The position numbers were made by a program, and so were the translations under genes. DNA of 64,000 bases from Paludibacter jiangxiensis (GTDB lineage Bacteria; Bacteroidota; Bacteroidia; Bacteroidales; Paludibacteraceae): contig NZ_BDCR01000003.1 of assembly GCF_001618385.1 (NCBI RefSeq), positions 744,001-808,000 on the forward strand, written 5' to 3'. The notes under the pieces were generated by a model that worked only from the letters and a program-made list of their open reading frames with translations, did not search any database and had not been told where the DNA came from. The stretch's first letter is position 1. Each line of letters starts with the position of its first letter. Below are positions 55,216 through 63,603 of this stretch, piece after piece.

Positions 55216-56865
55216 TCAGTGGGCTTTTAATAAAACACTTGAGGCAATCTCACTCATATTTTTAATTTTTTCAATTAATTGAGGCACCCAATCTGGTATT
55301 TGTTCTCTTGATGTAATAGTAGATTTTAATTGCTTATATAGCGATAGTCCTTTGTTGCTTGACGAAAAGCCAATTTCTTCATTCAATGAATTCTTAAATC
55401 CAAGAAAATTATCATGTATTACTCCGTCTGGGAAATCAGCGTCAATTCCAAGGCATTTTAGAATAGCTTTATTTTTTTTTACTGTATCTGTTTGATGTTT
55501 GGTCCCAAAATGATTCTTATCCCCATCAAAAATCACGTAACAAGGAATTCCAAACTCACTATATAAACGATAGAATCTATCAATATCATTTTTATCCCCA
55601 CATCTAACTATTGTCACCCCTTCCGCAATATAATCAAATCCTAGCAGTTCAAAAAAATACGGTAAACATAGTGACTCACTTTGACCTTCAACTAGGATTA
55701 TTTTTTTTGCAAAAAAAGCTTCATTTGCTTTTTGTGTATCACCAGTTTCTTCATATGCATTTTTATAATGAAGCATAAGATCATCCTCGTTAGTTGTTAT
55801 ATTTAACCGAACATGAAGATCCTCAATAAAATCAATTGCCTTTGCAAAACGCACATAAGTGCCTTCGGTTGAACTTTTTCTAACTAAGAATATTTCATTA
55901 AATCTTCCCACATTTAGAAAGTCTGGAGAATGAGTGGTAAAGAAAATCTGAGTTCCACTCTCAGCCAATTCATGTAAAACTTTATAAAAGCATCTTTGTG
56001 CTTGTGGATGCAAGTAAAGTTCAGGTTCATCAATAAAAAGAGGTGTGCTATTATTTAGTTTGATTTGTGAATATGCTTTCAATACGGCTATGGATATAGA
56101 TGCTTGTATGCCCATACCCAAACTGGATGCTTGAAAAGAGAGATTAATTTCTGGTTCTGTAACGATAAGCTGTAAGGTCCTGTAAAAATTCCATGGGTCA
56201 TAAAGATTAAGATCAACAGAAAAATCACTCTCAGCCCGATTTAATTGTTTCGCACTTTCTCGTTGAAGTGTTTCTATAAACAATTTCATCACTTCCGTTC
56301 CTTCTCGATTTTTCACTGTGAAAAGTATCGTATCTCTAATTGTTTCAATTTCTTTCTTGAATAAATCAGGTTTGCTAATAATTTCACCCGTTGTTTCATC
56401 CAAAACCTCTTCATTTTTGAACAGAGAATTTATTTCCAATAAAATTCTCCCCAGCAAACTCCATCGATTTGAGGGTAGATAATCAACAATTGCTCTATCA
56501 ACACCTAAATATGCAGAACAATACCGCTGCCTATCAATATCTGTAATATAATTACCCGAGAGATTTAATCCAGACTTTTCATTTTGTCTAAAATCGTACC
56601 ATATTTCAGCAAGTTGTAAATAATTACCATCATCAAAATATAATGTAATACTTATTTTATTATCAATGGAACCTAAATAATGGTCTTGTGGCAATGTAGA
56701 ATTGAAGGAAGGATAAACTGGCCCTAATAACCAATTAATGGCATCAAATATATTACTTTTACCAACACTATTTTCTCCTATAAAGGCATTAAGTTTTGAA
56801 GAACATTCAATATCTATAGATCGAATGCTTCTAAAATTTTGGATTTTAACACGGATTATCTTCAT
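55216..56865 (-). CDS. OLD-family ATPase with TOPRIM nuclease domain
   Basis: A 549-residue protein. It has an SMC/RecF-like ATPase (FRSIRSIDIE, Walker A GENSVGKS at 30-37, Walker B LFIDEPELYLHPQ near 280, His of FTTHSPDF near 312) and a C-terminal TOPRIM (Glu393 in ILVEGQSE, Asp447 and Asp449 in IFDGDK). Standalone (class 1) OLD proteins are DNA nucleases, some active against phages. There is no UvrD-like helicase beside it, so it is not Gabija. The ATG at 56865 is chosen because ATPase homology begins there. It precedes the methylase by 112 bases on the same strand. Confidence 0.88.
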   Translation of the reverse strand: MKIIRVKIQNFRSIRSIDIECSSKLNAFIGENSVGKSNIFDAINWLLGPVYPSFNSTLPQDHYLGSIDNKISITLYFDDGNYLQLAEIWYDFRQNEKSGLNLSGNYITDIDRQRYCSAYLGVDRAIVDYLPSNRWSLLGRILLEINSLFKNEEVLDETTGEIISKPDLFKKEIETIRDTILFTVKNREGTEVMKLFIETLQRESAKQLNRAESDFSVDLNLYDPWNFYRTLQLIVTEPEINLSFQASSLGMGIQASISIAVLKAYSQIKLNNSTPLFIDEPELYLHPQAQRCFYKVLHELAESGTQIFFTTHSPDFLNVGRFNEIFLVRKSSTEGTYVRFAKAIDFIEDLHVRLNITTNEDDLMLHYKNAYEETGDTQKANEAFFAKKIILVEGQSESLCLPYFFELLGFDYIAEGVTIVRCGDKNDIDRFYRLYSEFGIPCYVIFDGDKNHFGTKHQTDTVKKNKAILKCLGIDADFPDGVIHDNFLGFKNSLNEEIGFSSSNKGLSLYKQLKSTITSREQIPDWVPQLIEKIKNMSEIASSVLLKAH

Positions 56866-56952
56866 TGAAACTGGATAATTAACGATAAATCTATTGTATA
56901 CCCCAAAATAATATTCATTTACAAAGAAAGTGAATATTATCAATAAAATCAT

Positions 56953-57459
56953 GAGCTAGTTCAGGAAAAATATGGATTTTTTCTGGGAAATTTTTTTTTG
57001 AGATACGCCGCAAACCGTAAGCCCTTTTCATTCCATCCTCCATTATCTTCGGATTTAGGGGATTTCAATTTTAAAGATTTCAAAATCACCCCCTCCCTCC
57101 CCCATTAGGACTTCCACATAAGGGAGGGGCTCCATAGGAAGATCTTCAATAAGAGGAGGGAAAGGCAGCATCCAGTCTTTCTTCTTACAACAAAACAGCT
57201 TCACTCAAAAAGCTGTTGATGTTGTATTTATATCTTTATATAACTATATCTTTTATATAGTTATACATTGGTATTCAAACAGATATACTCTATATAGATT
57301 TTGATAACTCTGCTGTTACTGAAACAACACTACTTGAATAGTATTTGGATTACTACCTGTTACTAAAATAGAACACTGATAATAAACCACATAACAAATT
57401 TCATCACCTTAAAATTCAACCTCTATATTTAAATCTCCATTAGAACTGTGTTCTCTATC
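56953..57459. other. Noncoding, inverted-repeat-rich stretch (possible replication origin)
   Basis: About 500 bases without a credible gene. It holds four structures: CCCCTCCCT (57090-57098) / AGGGAGGGG (57121-57129); AACAGCTT (57194-57201) / AAGCTGTT (57210-57217); TATAACTATAT (57239-57249) / ATATAGTTATA (57255-57265); and direct repeats CTGTTACTRAAA (57313-57324 and 57357-57368). It lies just downstream of the element's helicase gene, where an origin or a transcription stop would be expected. Confidence 0.5.
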
Positions 57460-58359
57460 TTAAGCAACTCGCCCCTGTTGCTCTTTTTCCCTCTTCTTCT
57501 TCGCCAACGTTAATAATTTTCTGGCTAATGCGTCTGGATCATTGTTTTGTACTACAGGTTTCGTTGAGGTAAAGTGCTTATTTGATGTATTCATGAATAA
57601 TTCAACAGTTTCACCCATTTTTCCCTTATCTATATTATCCCTAATTTTATCTGCTGTTATCAGTACTGAATTGCCTTCCAAGTTTCTTTTAAGTACGATA
57701 ATAAAATCGGCCATATTCTTGAAATGCACAGAACCCAATATATTTTCTCCACTAGGCTCATCCTTTTGGAGTTTACGTTGATGGGCAACCAAATTCAATA
57801 GTATATTGTATCGTTTGGGTATTTTAGCCAACCTCCTCAATGCTCTACCGATGCTATTTGTATCCATATTACCTTCAACATCTATATAATTAAACGGATC
57901 CAATACAACGGAGTTAATTTGATAGTTATCAACATAATATTTGATACAACGGCTAATTTGATCGATGGTTGAAATGGAGTCAGCTTTGACAAATATCAAA
58001 TTTTCAAACAAGGTCTCATTGGACTGAAAATCTTCGATTGACTGCCCATCACAATTTTTTCCTGTCTTCATTTGTAAAAAGTCTTTGATATGACTATAAA
58101 TAGGGGTCTCAAAGCTAATGAAGAGTGTTTTCCAATTGTATTTTTTAGCCATCAGATAACTATAATAGTTAATAAACGTCGTTTTACCAGCTCCCGCAGT
58201 CGCAGTCCAAATCGCAAAGCTAGCTGGTGCCAATCGTACAATTGAGTCGAATTCCTTAATTCCACATTCTAATCCTCTCTTATATGGGTTTTCAAGATAA
58301 TTCTGGTAGCTCATTCTTAGCTCTTCCAGATCGTAATTGTATTTATTTACACTTTCCAT
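57460..58359 (-). CDS. gp4/Twinkle/DnaB-like helicase-type ATPase without primase
   Basis: A 299-residue RecA-fold protein. It has Walker A ATAGAGKTT (about 53-61), a Glu after strand 2 (LFISFETPIYSHI), Walker B SVVLDPFNYID near 145, an AHQRKL sensor near 190 and DKIRDNIDKGKMGETVEL near 240, which matches the end of replicative ring helicases. No primase or TOPRIM domain is present. It probably serves element replication. The upstream winged-helix gene overlaps it by 17 bases. Confidence 0.8.
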   Translation of the reverse strand: MESVNKYNYDLEELRMSYQNYLENPYKRGLECGIKEFDSIVRLAPASFAIWTATAGAGKTTFINYYSYLMAKKYNWKTLFISFETPIYSHIKDFLQMKTGKNCDGQSIEDFQSNETLFENLIFVKADSISTIDQISRCIKYYVDNYQINSVVLDPFNYIDVEGNMDTNSIGRALRRLAKIPKRYNILLNLVAHQRKLQKDEPSGENILGSVHFKNMADFIIVLKRNLEGNSVLITADKIRDNIDKGKMGETVELFMNTSNKHFTSTKPVVQNNDPDALARKLLTLAKKKREKEQQGRVA

Positions 58360-59035
58360 AGTATTCGTTTTTTAATTCATCATATTCAATTTTTTTACTC
58401 AACATCGTTCCAATTTCCTCGGCTCTACTTATTAGACATCCAGCAAGATGCAGTTTTATCTGATATGTCAACCACGTATCATTCGTCTTAATCTTAAGAA
58501 ATTCATTCAATAAATCAATTGAAGAATTGAATGTACTTTCGTTATTCAGACTAATGTCTTTATCAGTCGAAAACACTTCCATATCGTTATATGATCCAAA
58601 CAATTTAATGGCACTTACATTCTTTGTTTCTAAGCCACTGAATCTTCTTATCAGATCACCAATCTTGAGTCTAGTTACTGGATCTTTTATATCGTTATAT
58701 TCCTTCAAAAATCTCACAATATTCTCTGTTTCGATATAATAAAAAGTCCCATTTTGAGTTTTTCGTCCTTTAGACACAAGTCCCATTCTTTCAAGACTCT
58801 GAATATTGTTTGAGACTCGTGATTTTGACAATCCCGTAAATCCTGCCACCATAGACAGCGAAATAGGCTTATTAGACACATTACACTGGTGCATTAGTGC
58901 AATAAAGATTGCTAACTCAACAGGTTCAAGGAAACAACTTAAATTAACAGGAGTGATAACGTTATATTTTAGGCTAGAAATCTTATCTCCTTTATCTTCC
59001 TTTTGTATAGACAAAGCCTTATCATTATTTTTCAT
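58343..59035 (-). CDS. Winged-helix DNA-binding protein
   Basis: About 230 residues. A winged helix-turn-helix occupies residues about 40-110 (VELAIFIALMHQCN, SLSMVAGFTGLSKSRVSNNIQSLERMGLVSKGRK, then a YYIETE wing), as in MarR/ArsR-type regulators and some replication initiators. The rest is helical and unrecognised. The ATG at 59035 is preferred to one four codons earlier. It overlaps the helicase gene and may be a replication cofactor or a repressor. Confidence 0.72.
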   Translation of the reverse strand: MKNNDKALSIQKEDKGDKISSLKYNVITPVNLSCFLEPVELAIFIALMHQCNVSNKPISLSMVAGFTGLSKSRVSNNIQSLERMGLVSKGRKTQNGTFYYIETENIVRFLKEYNDIKDPVTRLKIGDLIRRFSGLETKNVSAIKLFGSYNDMEVFSTDKDISLNNESTFNSSIDLLNEFLKIKTNDTWLTYQIKLHLAGCLISRAEEIGTMLSKKIEYDELKNEYYGKCK

Positions 59036-59055
59036 GCAGATAATCAATTACTTAT

Positions 59056-59361
59056 TCAACAATTCAATTTGTTTTTAATATCCGATTTCCGATAGCGTTT
59101 TTTGCCTCCTATTGAATACGCCTTAAGATAATTCCGTTTATCCCATCGCCATAAAGTTGAAAGATCAACATCCAACATCTCAGAGACTTGTTTTGGAGAC
59201 AAATACACTTCGGATTTGTCATCAACAATCAATTGTTCAATTTCTTCACGTGTCGCTTTTACCGTTTGGTTTATTACCTCTTGCAAATCTTTTGCTGAAA
59301 GTGCAATCGAAACATTTGTGCCATTTTTCATTATATCTTCTATAAGCATAGCATTTTTCAT
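59056..59361 (-). CDS. Excisionase-like helix-turn-helix protein
   Basis: A 101-residue protein. The C-terminal part (YLSPKQVSEMLDVDLSTLWRWDKRNYLKAYSIGGKKRYRKSDI; key residues W-R-W, GGKKRYR) is the MerR-like HTH_17 fold used by excisionases and AlpA-type activators. The N-terminal 45 residues form a helix. It is near int, separated from it by the cargo gene, with a 31-bp palindrome just upstream. Likely Xis or an activator of element genes. Confidence 0.82.
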   Translation of the reverse strand: MKNAMLIEDIMKNGTNVSIALSAKDLQEVINQTVKATREEIEQLIVDDKSEVYLSPKQVSEMLDVDLSTLWRWDKRNYLKAYSIGGKKRYRKSDIKNKLNC

Positions 59362-59388
59362 TTTAAGTTGATACTCTACAAAAATTAC

Positions 59389-59419
59389 ATCAAAAGCATG
59401 TTGCGCAACTCGTTTTGAT
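59389..59419. promoter_or_regulatory. 31-bp palindrome before the Xis-like gene
   Basis: ATCAAAA-(4)-GTTGCGCAAC-(3)-TTTTGAT: a perfect 10-bp core palindrome (59400-59409) with matching outer heptamers (59389-59395 / 59413-59419). It lies 28 bases upstream of the Xis-like ATG and 213 bases before the divergent cargo gene. Likely an operator or an Xis/Int-type binding site. Confidence 0.6.
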
Positions 59420-59632
59420 TATGATACAAAGTTCCTGATTATCCCATCATTTGACAATTCAACAGACATCAACTTTTATTCAACTCCAATTTTTTATGCT
59501 GTAAATTTCTTCAACTTTGGCATGATGCTAATTCAATTTTTCCTAACTTTATCCTCAGAATCTTCAACCTAACTCCAAAAAGCTTTATTTTAACTGTTCA
59601 AACAAGAGCAAAAAGCTATCATTCTGCATATT

Positions 59633-60766
59633 ATGCTATACAGCGATAAAAACCTCCGACATTATTTAAAAAAGGCCACTACCCCACCTCAAGAATCTAT
59701 AGAATTTATCTATGGCTTAGGGCATCAACATTCATATTCAAGTTTAGTAAACTATATTGCATCAAATTTTAATGATGTAAAAGGGTTATATTGCAGAAAA
59801 ATGCAAGTTGCTGATTGGCTCTATGCTCTAAGGTGGGTTGTAATTAGAGAAGAACTCTATGAAGAATATCTTCTTCCCCATTTCCATAAAAGAATCTTCA
59901 ATGACACCTTCAATAATTATCCACATTATAAACCTTATAATGAAGATAATTTCAATAGAGCTTTAGAGCTGCTCGAACATCTTGAAAATTATGAAGATAT
60001 TCAAACGGTAGGCGATGGAACATATGAGAAGTTTACAATACCTGAAATATCAGAAGAAACTAGTTTTAGCCTCTATGGCGACCAATTACGTCAAACCAAT
60101 GAAGCTGACTTTTCCAGTTATAGTGTAAATGAACAGCAATTTATACTCTCAATATATCAGTCGTACCTTAAAACAAGAGAAGAACTTGAGACGGGGGAAG
60201 AAGGCTTTTTCGTTGAAGAGATTCTTGATGAAACTGCCATATACAATGTAGCCATAGATGAAGTTGAAAAGAAATATGAAACTATAGATAATGCAACTAT
60301 GGTTTTGTCTATCTGGAAGCATTTCAAATCATTAAAAAAGTCTGCTAACATTACAGTATCCGAAGAAGATATTAAACAATATATAGATCAGGAGATGCAA
60401 ATTAACGTCAATATGATTCTTACATCTTATTATCTTCAATATATAATTTTATCAATACCTCCATTATCGACAGAAGATCAGAATACTTTCGGAGTCTTGA
60501 AATTTAGTGGTGACCAAGCAGACATCATGCAAAGACTACTTTGTGCTGTGACCTCAAAAAACTGGGATAAATTAAAGCAAAAAAGCAACTCATACTATAA
60601 AACAATTAACAACATGTTCAAAATTGACACAAAAGACAAGTATGAGATAGACGGTTTAATAGATCAATTAAGTAAAGTGAAAGACCTATTAATACAAGGA
60701 GGGTTTGAAGATGCTATTAAGCTTATAAATTCCGACATTGAGAAAATACAAGCTTTAAGGGGATAA
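59633..60766 (+). CDS. Unrecognised cargo protein, 377 residues
   Basis: No known domain is recognised. It is soluble, acidic and mostly alpha-helical (many Glu/Asp/Lys; LLEHLENYEDIQ, VEKKYETIDNATMVLSIWKHF, LIDQLSKVKDLLIQGGFEDAIKL). It has no signal peptide, membrane helix, nucleotide-binding loop or cysteine cluster. The WLYALRWVVIREELYEEY region near 62-80 is the most aromatic. It is the only element gene in the right half read on the plus strand, between int and the Xis-like gene, a common cargo site. Reading frame and codon pattern are those of a real gene. Confidence 0.75.
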   Translation: MLYSDKNLRHYLKKATTPPQESIEFIYGLGHQHSYSSLVNYIASNFNDVKGLYCRKMQVADWLYALRWVVIREELYEEYLLPHFHKRIFNDTFNNYPHYKPYNEDNFNRALELLEHLENYEDIQTVGDGTYEKFTIPEISEETSFSLYGDQLRQTNEADFSSYSVNEQQFILSIYQSYLKTREELETGEEGFFVEEILDETAIYNVAIDEVEKKYETIDNATMVLSIWKHFKSLKKSANITVSEEDIKQYIDQEMQINVNMILTSYYLQYIILSIPPLSTEDQNTFGVLKFSGDQADIMQRLLCAVTSKNWDKLKQKSNSYYKTINNMFKIDTKDKYEIDGLIDQLSKVKDLLIQGGFEDAIKLINSDIEKIQALRG

Positions 60767-60786
60767 GAATTAAAGTGTCGAATTAT

Positions 60787-62124
60787 CTAAACGAGAAGAT
60801 TAACTAAGTCTTTCTTCATTTCTTCATCAATATCTCTGTACCTTGAAAAAGCTTTACTCCCTTCCTTATGACCACTTAGAGACCCTACAAGATTAGGATC
60901 TTTGACTTGTTTGTATAAGTTGCCAATGAAAGTACGTCTAGCGAGATGAGATGAAGCTATTTCATTTAACGGACGCATTTCACTTTCACGAGTCAACGGG
61001 TTTAATATCATTACAGAACGGGTTAATTTCGCAATAGTAAAAGCTTCTTTGATAGCAATATTATATTCTTGCTCGTAAGAAAAAGGGAGCAACGACTCTC
61101 CTTGAAAATTATTGTACTTGGCAAGTATCTCATTTGCTATTTTATTCAATGGAACCCGAACCGTAACGGGTCTGTTATCTCTTGTTTTACGAGCGATGTA
61201 TTCGATAGCTCCGTTTATTACATTTTGCTTTGAAAGTCGATTGAGATCTGATATACGGCATCCTATCAAACACTGAAAAACAAAAATATCTCTTTGCACT
61301 TCTAAATCAGGACGATTAGAAAGGTCAGTATAATAAAGTTGATTGCGTTCCTCAATGCTGATATAATAAGGAGTTCCATAAACGCATTCTTCTACCGTAA
61401 ATTTACGAAATGGATTGTTTGACGTTTTTTCATTATCGGCACACCAAATAAAAAACGTCCGCAGTTTAGCAAGAACTCCATTTATTGTATTTTGTCCCCT
61501 TGATTTTGGTTTTCGAGATTCAGACACTTGTTCATAAATTTCAGGATGGGTTTCACATATAATAAACTCTCCTCTTAAAAACTCAGTAAAATTTCGCAAA
61601 TCATCTGGTGAAACTGCATCCAGAGATAATGTGAAGTTTGCATTACGGTTTTCAATTTGTTCATATAACTCATATCGCTGCAAAGCTCTCACCACAACAC
61701 GAAAATTTTTTTTCCTGACATCTGACATTGGATGTTTCAATAGAAACTCCTCAAAAATATCAAAGAATGATTCCTGTTTCGTTATCGGTGCATACTTTTC
61801 TGGATTTAGCGCCTTATCTATATCTAATTCCAGATCATTAGACGTATAATCTTCTTTGAATTTTACCTCGTTATATATCTTTTCAATCAACGTCTTTCTT
61901 TTCGTAATTTTAGCCTTGAACTCTGCTTTTTCTGTGTCGGAATACATAAAGACAGAACGAGTTTTTATAGATTCTCCTTTGGAATCCCACTGATCTGGTT
62001 CAATCATAATATCCTTCGCCTTATAAAAAAGTTGCACTCCTCTACCTGCGCTTAGACGAAATCTAACATTTACTTTTTCTGTCTTTTTAGTGGATGTTCT
62101 TATGAATGCCTTTACTGTAGCCAT
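60787..62124 (-). CDS. int: Tyrosine integrase of the element
   Basis: A 445-residue phage-type integrase of the Bacteroidota kind: an N-terminal arm-binding domain (MATVKAFIRTSTKK), a core-binding SAM-like domain (about 110-215) and a catalytic domain with Arg (LIGCRISDLNRL), Lys (ARKTRDNR), His-x-x-Arg (SSHLARRTF), His (LSGHKEGSKAF) and Tyr (FSRYRDI). The ATG at 62124 is chosen because the -7 box lies upstream at 62150. It probably recombines the tRNA-Leu repeat at 62306/49226. Confidence 0.93.
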   Translation of the reverse strand: MATVKAFIRTSTKKTEKVNVRFRLSAGRGVQLFYKAKDIMIEPDQWDSKGESIKTRSVFMYSDTEKAEFKAKITKRKTLIEKIYNEVKFKEDYTSNDLELDIDKALNPEKYAPITKQESFFDIFEEFLLKHPMSDVRKKNFRVVVRALQRYELYEQIENRNANFTLSLDAVSPDDLRNFTEFLRGEFIICETHPEIYEQVSESRKPKSRGQNTINGVLAKLRTFFIWCADNEKTSNNPFRKFTVEECVYGTPYYISIEERNQLYYTDLSNRPDLEVQRDIFVFQCLIGCRISDLNRLSKQNVINGAIEYIARKTRDNRPVTVRVPLNKIANEILAKYNNFQGESLLPFSYEQEYNIAIKEAFTIAKLTRSVMILNPLTRESEMRPLNEIASSHLARRTFIGNLYKQVKDPNLVGSLSGHKEGSKAFSRYRDIDEEMKKDLVNLLV

Positions 62125-62144
62125 AATACAATGATAAATGATGG

Positions 62145-62171
62145 TTGTGCAAATATAATATTTTTGCACAA
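62145..62171 (-). promoter_or_regulatory. int promoter covered by a 27-bp palindrome
   Basis: TTGTGCAAA (62145-62153) - 9 bases - TTTGCACAA (62163-62171), perfect arms. The minus-strand -7 box TATATTTG (62150-62157) lies within it, so a bound dimer would repress int. Confidence 0.65.
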
Positions 62172-62305
62172 CAAACATGCAATAATATAAAATATCATGC
62201 TTAAATCTGCATTAAAAGCAAAGAATAAATACGTTGTAAAAGACTATTATACAATTGTTTTACGATACTCAATAAGCAAATTAGCAATTTCAATCTATTT
62301 CATAT

Positions 62306-62328
62306 TTCAAATATCATCCTGGGTACCA
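62306..62328 (+). repeat. Right attachment site (attR)
   Basis: TTCAAATATCATCCTGGGTA followed by CCA; differs at two positions from the tRNA-Leu 3' end at 49226-49248. No tRNA body precedes it. Confidence 0.88.
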
Positions 62329-62335
62329 TCAAAAT

Positions 62336-62377
62336 AAAATCCTAATTGATTATAAATCAGTTAGGATTTTTTATTTT
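62336..62377 (+). terminator. Terminator after attR (probable original tRNA-Leu terminator)
   Basis: Stem AAAATCCTAATTGAT (62336-62350) / ATCAGTTAGGATTTT (62356-62370), one wobble, then T-rich. Its distance from the CCA and its shape parallel the terminator at 49254. Confidence 0.75.
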
Positions 62378-62480
62378 CAGAATTATTCCCAATCACATTG
62401 AATTATAGTTTTTCGTATTGCATAATATCTCTATTTCCCATAAAATTGAAAGGTACATACATCATTAACTCTTCCACGTA

Positions 62481-62523
62481 AAAAAACCGGCAAACAGCGA
62501 TAAAGATTCGCCATTTGCCGGTT
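62481..62523 (-). terminator. Terminator of the GH43 gene
   Basis: Stem AACCGGCAAA (62485-62494) / TTTGCCGGTT (62514-62523); the A run on the left is the minus-strand T run. Confidence 0.8.
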
Positions 62524-62549
62524 ATATTTGAAATAAAAAAGTTTTCTCT

Positions 62550-63521
62550 CTACGCTAATCCGTCAAGAGTAATTATTTTTCCATCAGCGTCATATTCCAG
62601 TTCTCGTACTTTTAGGCTACGCAACCAGGTGCGACCTCCTGAGGGTACGCTGTCGTGGTGAAACAAGTACCATTTCCCCTTGAATTCGGCGATGGCATGA
62701 TGAGTAGTCCACCCTACTACCGGCGTCAGAATAACACCCTGATAGGTAAACGGACCGTAAGGATTATCCCCGATAGCGTAACACAACAAATGGGTATCGC
62801 CGGTAGAATACGAGAAATAATATTTACCATTGTAGCGATGCATCCACGAGGCCTCAAAAAAGCGACTTTCGGTTTGTCCTGCTTTCATCGGCGTTCCATC
62901 CTGATTAAGAATAACGACTGGACGTGGTTCCTCTGCAAAACCAAGCATATCTTCCGTTAAACGTACAATTCTTGAAGGCAAAGCCAGTTCATCCCCTTCG
63001 GGCAAATAAGCACTTTCGAGCGCTTTGTTGTCTTTGTAACGCTGCAATTGACCACCCCACAAGCCTCCGAAATACATGTAATGAGTGCCGTCTGTATCTT
63101 CAAACACAGCAGGGTCGATGCTATAACTACCACGAATAGGATCGGGCTGTGGAACAAACGGACCTTCTGGCTTATCTGCGATAGCAACACCCAGACGGAA
63201 AATATCATTTTGGTCTTTCAGTGGAAAATACATGTAATATTTACCGTTTCTGCAGGCCACATCACAATCCCACAACTGGCGACCAGCCCAAAGAATGTCG
63301 CTTACTTTCAGCACAACGCCATGATCGGTTACCGGTTCGGTTTCTATATCGGAGGTTGAGAAAACATGATAATCATTCATATCGAAATGATCTCCGTTAT
63401 CATTCTCCGGAATGCCTGATTCACGGTCGTGTGACGGATAAATATAGAGTTTACCATCAAAAACATGCACCGCCGGATCGGCCATAAAATCATTCTCAAC
63501 TAAGTATTTCGGCTGTTTCAT
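62550..63521 (-). CDS. Glycoside hydrolase family 43 enzyme
   Basis: A 323-residue five-bladed propeller enzyme. Acidic residues expected for catalysis: Asp in FMADPAVHV (general base), Asp in YSIDPAVFED (pKa modulator) and Glu in RFFEASWMHRY (general acid). GH43 members release xylose or arabinose from plant polysaccharides. No signal peptide is seen, so it may act on imported oligosaccharides. It follows a GH10 xylanase on the same strand, pointing to xylan use. Confidence 0.93.
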   Translation of the reverse strand: MKQPKYLVENDFMADPAVHVFDGKLYIYPSHDRESGIPENDNGDHFDMNDYHVFSTSDIETEPVTDHGVVLKVSDILWAGRQLWDCDVACRNGKYYMYFPLKDQNDIFRLGVAIADKPEGPFVPQPDPIRGSYSIDPAVFEDTDGTHYMYFGGLWGGQLQRYKDNKALESAYLPEGDELALPSRIVRLTEDMLGFAEEPRPVVILNQDGTPMKAGQTESRFFEASWMHRYNGKYYFSYSTGDTHLLCYAIGDNPYGPFTYQGVILTPVVGWTTHHAIAEFKGKWYLFHHDSVPSGGRTWLRSLKVRELEYDADGKIITLDGLA

Positions 63522-63603
63522 CTATATATAATTTTGATTGTAAAGGACAACTGGAGTTGAATAAATCGGCTAACAGAATTCCACGTTACAACTCCCGATT
63601 GTA

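Larger units (their letters stand above)
49226..62328. mobile_element. Integrative element in tRNA-Leu(GAG), about 13.1 kb
   Basis: Bounded by 23-bp repeats in the tRNA-Leu 3' end (49226-49248) and at 62306-62328 (21/23 identical; the last 15, TCATCCTGGGTACCA, identical). A tyrosine integrase reads away from the right end. Contents from right to left: int, 377-residue cargo, Xis-like HTH, winged-helix protein, gp4-like helicase, IR-rich noncoding stretch, OLD-like ATPase, methylase fusion, specificity subunit, broken recombinase, small mobile-element proteins. DNA is clearly more AT-rich than the flanks. No relaxase, conjugation or virion gene is present, so it resembles a satellite or a passively mobilised island. 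Confidence 0.9.

Noticed and set aside
55216-56865. Gabija defence system
   Set aside because: The OLD-like protein fits GajA in outline, but no UvrD-like GajB helicase is beside it.
49226-62328. Integrative conjugative element or prophage
   Set aside because: No relaxase, coupling ATPase, mating-pair, capsid, terminase or tail gene was found.
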